Assembly: GCA_003645555.1 (NCBI GenBank)
Contig: QNFN01000012.1
Coordinates: 1-13,924, forward strand
Direction of reading: 5' to 3'
DNA from: Gammaproteobacteria bacterium
GTDB taxonomy: Bacteria > Pseudomonadota > Gammaproteobacteria > QNFN01
DNA length: 13,924 nt
Within the stretch, counting starts at the first letter, position 1. Every line of letters starts with the position of its first letter. Made by a program: the position numbers and the translations under genes. The notes beneath the pieces were generated by a model. The model saw only the letters and a program-made list of their open reading frames with translations. It searched no databases and was not told where the DNA came from. Positions 11,066 through 13,924 of this stretch are shown one piece after another.

Positions 11066-11584
11066 TCAGCCGATCAGCGTCTCGATCGGCTCGACACGGA
11101 TGTCGATACCCGTGTCGGCGAGTCCGGCCAGGGCCGTGCGCAGCCGCTCCAATCCCTCGCCAACGGTGCCCTCGATATGCATAACGTAGATCGGCGCCTG
11201 CTCGCTGCCGCCGACGTCCGACTCCAGGTCGAGAATGTTGAGCCCGGCCTCGGCCAGCAGCCCGGTCACCTGGGCAACGATACCGGCACGGTCGGCACCG
11301 AAGACGGTCACGCGTACGTCCGGCACCAGGTGATCGTGCAGATGGCCCTCGATGCGGTCCACGTGAAGACGCAAACCGAGTGGGCCGGTAACCGGCACCA
11401 GGATGGCCTCGACTTCGCTGGCATCACCGTCGTGGCCGACCATCAGCATGATGGTGAAGTTGCCACCGAGACGCATCATCGACGCCTCACCGAGGTGGCA
11501 ACCATGCTCGAACAGGGCGGCACTGACCCGGGCAACGATGCCCGGGCGATCATTGCCGATCACCGTGACCATGGTCCACTGCAT
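11066..11584 (-). CDS. GcvR-like protein with two ACT domains
   Basis: A 172-aa protein made of two ACT-type ligand-binding domains: about 3-80 (VTVIGNDRPGIVARVSAALFEHG) and about 89-168 (RVTVFGADRAGIVAQVTGLLAEAGLNI). This layout matches GcvR, the regulator that binds GcvA and helps repress the glycine cleavage operon in E. coli. No DNA-binding domain is visible, so it would act through a partner or by binding an amino acid. Whether it regulates gcv genes here is unknown; none are in the window. The ATG at 11584 has GGGAGAG a few bases upstream. It heads the tight unit with def and the MFS transporter. Its 63-bp upstream gap to pgeF holds a small CCCAC-cagc-GTGGG hairpin (11608-11621) but no T-run. 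Confidence 0.85.
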   Translation of the reverse strand: MQWTMVTVIGNDRPGIVARVSAALFEHGCHLGEASMMRLGGNFTIMLMVGHDGDASEVEAILVPVTGPLGLRLHVDRIEGHLHDHLVPDVRVTVFGADRAGIVAQVTGLLAEAGLNILDLESDVGGSEQAPIYVMHIEGTVGEGLERLRTALAGLADTGIDIRVEPIETLIG

Positions 11585-11647
11585 CGCATCTCTCCCAGGA
11601 TTGCCAACCCACCAGCGTGGGCTCGGAGGGCGATGATACCGGAACCG

Positions 11648-12403
11648 TCAGCCGACGTCGGCCAACCAAACCAGGCTCGCCATGCGTCCGCTGATGCCGT
11701 CACGGCGATAGGAGTAGAAACGGTCGGCCGCGCTGGCGGTGCACAGGCCGCCGCCATGGACTGCGGTGACGCCCAAGTGCGTGAGACGATACCGCGCCAG
11801 GGCGTAGAGATCCGCCTGCCAGTGACCGGCACGGGTCGGTGTGAAAGCGCGTGCACAGGCCGTATCAACACCGACGAAAACATCACGTACCGTGGCATCG
11901 ACCTCGTAGGCCGCCGGCCCGATCGCCGGCCCCAGCCAGACGAGAACATTCCCCGGTGGCACGCCGAGTGCGGCGACCGTGGCCTCGAGGACCCCGGCGG
12001 CGAGCCCACGCCAACCGGCGTGCGCCGCCGCGACGACCGTGCCCTCACGGTCACAAAACAGCACCGGCAGGCAGTCGGCCGTCAGCACGGCGCAGACCGG
12101 CCCCTGGCGATCACAACTGGCGGCATCGGCCTCGATGTCAGGATGCCAGCTTGCCGCGTTCGTCACCCTGGTACCGTGCACCTGCCGCAGCCAGAGGACC
12201 GGTCCCGCACCATTGAGTGCGGTGGCCAACAGGTCGCGATTGGCGGCGACCGCCGCCGGGTTGTCACCAACATAGTCACCCAGATTGCAGCCGGCATGGG
12301 GGCCGGTGCTAGCACCATAGGCCCGGGTGGTGACCAGGGCGCGCACCCTGGCTGGCGCCGGCCAGTCGGGCACGATCCACTCCGCTGGCTCAAGCACCGT
12401 CAT
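11648..12403 (-). CDS. pgeF: PgeF/YfiH, laccase-fold peptidoglycan editing protein
   Basis: A 251-aa member of the YfiH/PgeF family (multicopper-polyphenol-oxidase-like fold, DUF152). E. coli PgeF clears UDP-MurNAc wrongly carrying L-Ser; family members also act as purine nucleosidases/phosphorylases. The metal-site residues are present: RQVHG (H76), TADCLPVLF (C111) and AHAGWRGLAAGVL (H128), plus the end motif FYSYRRDGISGRMASLVWL. The ATG at 12403 fits the length of homologues (MTVLEP...IVPDWPAPARV); an in-frame ATG at 12418 would add five residues, and neither has a clear ribosome-binding site. The start overlaps the rluD stop by 14 bp, so it is translationally coupled to rluD, as in the rluD-yfiH pair of E. 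coli. Confidence 0.92.
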   Translation of the reverse strand: MTVLEPAEWIVPDWPAPARVRALVTTRAYGASTGPHAGCNLGDYVGDNPAAVAANRDLLATALNGAGPVLWLRQVHGTRVTNAASWHPDIEADAASCDRQGPVCAVLTADCLPVLFCDREGTVVAAAHAGWRGLAAGVLEATVAALGVPPGNVLVWLGPAIGPAAYEVDATVRDVFVGVDTACARAFTPTRAGHWQADLYALARYRLTHLGVTAVHGGGLCTASAADRFYSYRRDGISGRMASLVWLADVG

Positions 12404-13379
12404 CCGCCATCGCGGCATCGTCCCGCAGCGCCTGCAGCAGTTCGGCGAAGTCGGTCGGCAACGGCGCCTCCCAGGCCATCGGCGCGCCGCTGCGCGGGTG
12501 CGCCAATGTCAGACGCACCGCATGCAGGGCCTGGCGCGGGAAGGCCTGCAGCAGCGAACGCAGTGCCGGTGAGGCGCCGCGCGGCACGCGCGCCCGGCCA
12601 CCGTAGACCGGGTCACCGACCAGCGGGTGGTGGACATGGGCCAGGTGGACGCGGATCTGGTGGGTCCGCCCGGTCTCGAGACGGACATCGAGCAGCGCGC
12701 TGGCGCGGAAGCGTTCCACGACCCGGTAGTGGGTCACGGCATGGCGACCGCCGGTCACGACCGCCATACGCTTGCGCTCAACCGGGTGGCGACCGATCGG
12801 GGCGTCGACCGTCGAGCCACCGGTCGGGACGCCATGGACCACGGCCAGGTATTCACGCCGGACATCGCGCTGCGCCAGAGCCGCAACCAAGGCTTGGTGC
12901 GCCTGCAACGTACGGGCTACCACCAGCAACCCGCTGGTCTCCTTGTCGAGTCGGTGGACGATGCCGGCCCGGGGCAGCGTAGCGAGTTCCGGGGCCAGGT
13001 GCAGCAAGCCATTGGCCAGGGTGCCACTCCAGTTGCCCGCGCCCGGGTGAGTCACCAGGCCAGCCGGTTTGTTGATCACCAGCAGGTCCGGATCTTCGTA
13101 CACTACCGGTAGTGAAATCGGTTCGGCCAGCCAGCGTGTGTCAGGCTCGATGACCGCGTCGACGGCGACCTCTTCGCCTCCCGTGACAGGATCACGCGGG
13201 CGGCGGCAGTGACCGTCGATGCGCACCTGTCCAGCCCGAATCCATGCCTGCAGTCGGCTGCGTGAAAAGTCAGGAAACAGCTCAGCAAGCACTTGATCGA
13301 GGCGCCGTCCGGCAGCCTCCGGAGGAACCGTAGCACGCAGGTGAAACGTCCCGTCCGCGTCGTCGTTCACCGCGACCAC
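12390..13379 (-). CDS. rluD: 23S rRNA pseudouridine synthase RluD
   Basis: A 329-aa enzyme that makes pseudouridines in helix 69 of 23S rRNA (positions 1911, 1915, 1917 in E. coli), acting late in 50S assembly. An N-terminal S4 domain (about 17-75: RRLDQVLAELFPDFSRSRL) precedes the RluA-family catalytic domain. HRLDKETSGLL (142-152) carries the catalytic Asp145; VTHYRVVE and LETGRTHQIRVHLAH follow. Length and motifs match E. coli RluD (326 aa). The start is a judgement: GTG at 13379 has GGGGTGA seven bases upstream and gives the family N-terminus. A GTG at 13370 is also possible, while an in-frame TTG at 13424 would run into the divergent bamD promoter area. It is transcribed divergently from bamD and overlaps pgeF. 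Confidence 0.94.
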   Translation of the reverse strand: MVAVNDDADGTFHLRATVPPEAAGRRLDQVLAELFPDFSRSRLQAWIRAGQVRIDGHCRRPRDPVTGGEEVAVDAVIEPDTRWLAEPISLPVVYEDPDLLVINKPAGLVTHPGAGNWSGTLANGLLHLAPELATLPRAGIVHRLDKETSGLLVVARTLQAHQALVAALAQRDVRREYLAVVHGVPTGGSTVDAPIGRHPVERKRMAVVTGGRHAVTHYRVVERFRASALLDVRLETGRTHQIRVHLAHVHHPLVGDPVYGGRARVPRGASPALRSLLQAFPRQALHAVRLTLAHPRSGAPMAWEAPLPTDFAELLQALRDDAAMADDGA

Positions 13380-13400
13380 CGCCGTTTCACCCCAAGGGGA

Positions 13401-13424
13401 TTGCGGTATACTCGGCCCCCGCAA
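13401..13424 (+). promoter_or_regulatory. Candidate bamD promoter -10 inside an inverted repeat
   Basis: In the 80-bp divergent gap between rluD and bamD, TATACT (13407-13412) is a good -10 for bamD, about 48 bp before its ATG. No good -35 is seen 16-18 bp upstream. The -10 is enclosed by the inverted repeat TTGCGG (13401-13406)/CCGCAA (13419-13424), which could be an operator or RNA hairpin. A second palindrome CCCCAAGGGG lies at 13390-13399. Confidence 0.4.
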
Positions 13425-13459
13425 CCTGCTACCAATCCAGACATTCGGACGATCCTATC

Positions 13460-13924
13460 ATGCGTCTTTACCGGCTGATTCCGACGCTGCTGCTGCTGTT
13501 CATTCTGGCCGGCTGCGGGCTGCTGCCTGATCAAGAAGACGAAACCAGGGACTGGACCGCATCGCAGCTCTATAACGAAGCCAAAGAAAACCTCGACGAA
13601 GAGGACTACGAGCAGGCGATCAAGCTCTACGAGTCGTTGCAGGCGCGTTACCCGTTCGGCCGCTATGCCCAACAGGCGCAGATCGAGGTTGCCTACGCCT
13701 ACTACCGCTATGACGAACCGGAACAGGCCATCGCCGCCGCCGATCGCTTCATCAAGCTGCATCCGAAACACCCGAACGTCGACTACGTCTACTACCTGAA
13801 GGGCCTCGCCGACTTCCACCGCGGCAGCGGCATCCTGGAGCGTTTCATTCCGAGCAAGAGCTCGGAACGGGACCCGGGTTCAGCAAGCCGTTCGTTCTAC
13901 CACTTCGAGGAGCTGGTACAGAAG
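13460..13924 (+). CDS. bamD: BamD (ComL/YfiO) outer-membrane assembly lipoprotein, N-terminal part
   Basis: The first 155 codons are present and the gene continues past the right edge. BamD is an essential outer-membrane lipoprotein that works with BamA to fold and insert beta-barrel proteins from the periplasm. The N-terminus is a lipoprotein signal with lipobox LAGC, lipidated Cys19. TPR-type helices follow: LYNEAKENLDEEDYEQAIKLYE, RYPFGRYAQQAQIEVAYAYYRYDEPEQAIAAADRFIKLHP, HPNVDYVYYLKGL and a later segment with RDPGSASRSFYHFEELV, all characteristic of BamD. The ATG at 13460 is set by the signal peptide; the ribosome-binding site is weak (GGA about 10 bases upstream). It is divergent from rluD, as in E. 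coli. The DegS-type protease in the same window monitors the output of this pathway, though the two are not close enough to imply co-regulation. Confidence 0.95.
   Translation, partial: MRLYRLIPTLLLLFILAGCGLLPDQEDETRDWTASQLYNEAKENLDEEDYEQAIKLYESLQARYPFGRYAQQAQIEVAYAYYRYDEPEQAIAAADRFIKLHPKHPNVDYVYYLKGLADFHRGSGILERFIPSKSSERDPGSASRSFYHFEELVQK

Noticed and set aside
11651..11662. Perfect 12-bp palindrome GCCGACGTCGGC just before the pgeF stop codon
   Set aside because: It lies in coding sequence, has no following T-run and could arise by chance in GC-rich DNA; too weak to call a terminator.
11177..12982. Long plus-strand open frame (601 codons) across the gcvR-like, pgeF and rluD genes
   Set aside because: It is antisense to three recognisable genes and low in complexity toward the end (Arg/Pro/Gly rich); not a credible protein.

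Overview
This window is a GC-rich chromosomal segment of a gammaproteobacterium. The evidence is a gammaproteobacterial-type 16S rRNA 5' end, an E. coli-like rRNA leader (tandem promoters, boxA, boxC), and the gene order bamD / rluD-pgeF ... clpB ... rrn, which matches the E. coli bamD-rluD-yfiH-clpB-rrsG neighbourhood. The tyrS-16S adjacency recalls Pseudomonas tyrZ. A sulfur-oxidising or Chromatiales-like lineage is possible, but this is only an impression and the sequence does not prove it.

Layout: Positions 1-406 are the 5' quarter of a 16S rRNA gene on the minus strand. Positions 407-702 hold its leader and two tandem promoters. Upstream of these on the same strand lie tyrS and a Nif3/YbgI-family metal protein gene. 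A plus-strand block (2917-6424) encodes a DegS/AlgW-type membrane-anchored serine protease, a six-helix membrane diguanylate cyclase and a GAF-HD-GYP c-di-GMP phosphodiesterase. It ends in a 159-bp near-palindromic, MITE-like element (6443-6601) with a TTA target duplication; the right-hand copy of that duplication is the clpB stop codon. The remaining minus-strand genes, in transcription order, are rluD, pgeF, a GcvR-like double-ACT protein, a peptide deformylase, a UMF1-family MFS transporter and clpB. clpB has its own heat-shock (sigma-32) type promoter overlapping the transporter stop codon. bamD starts divergently from rluD and runs off the right edge.

Functionally, most genes concern ribosome and protein biogenesis or protein quality control: 16S rRNA, TyrRS, 23S pseudouridylation by RluD, deformylation of nascent chains, ClpB disaggregation, DegS envelope sensing, BamD outer-membrane assembly and PgeF repair of peptidoglycan precursors. 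The less expected parts are the c-di-GMP synthesis/degradation pair directly behind the DegS-type protease, and the palindromic element between that block and clpB. I see no CRISPR array, prophage, toxin-antitoxin pair or clearly novel multi-gene system. The only stretch over 300 bases without a protein gene outside the rRNA (407-720) is accounted for by the rRNA leader and promoters.
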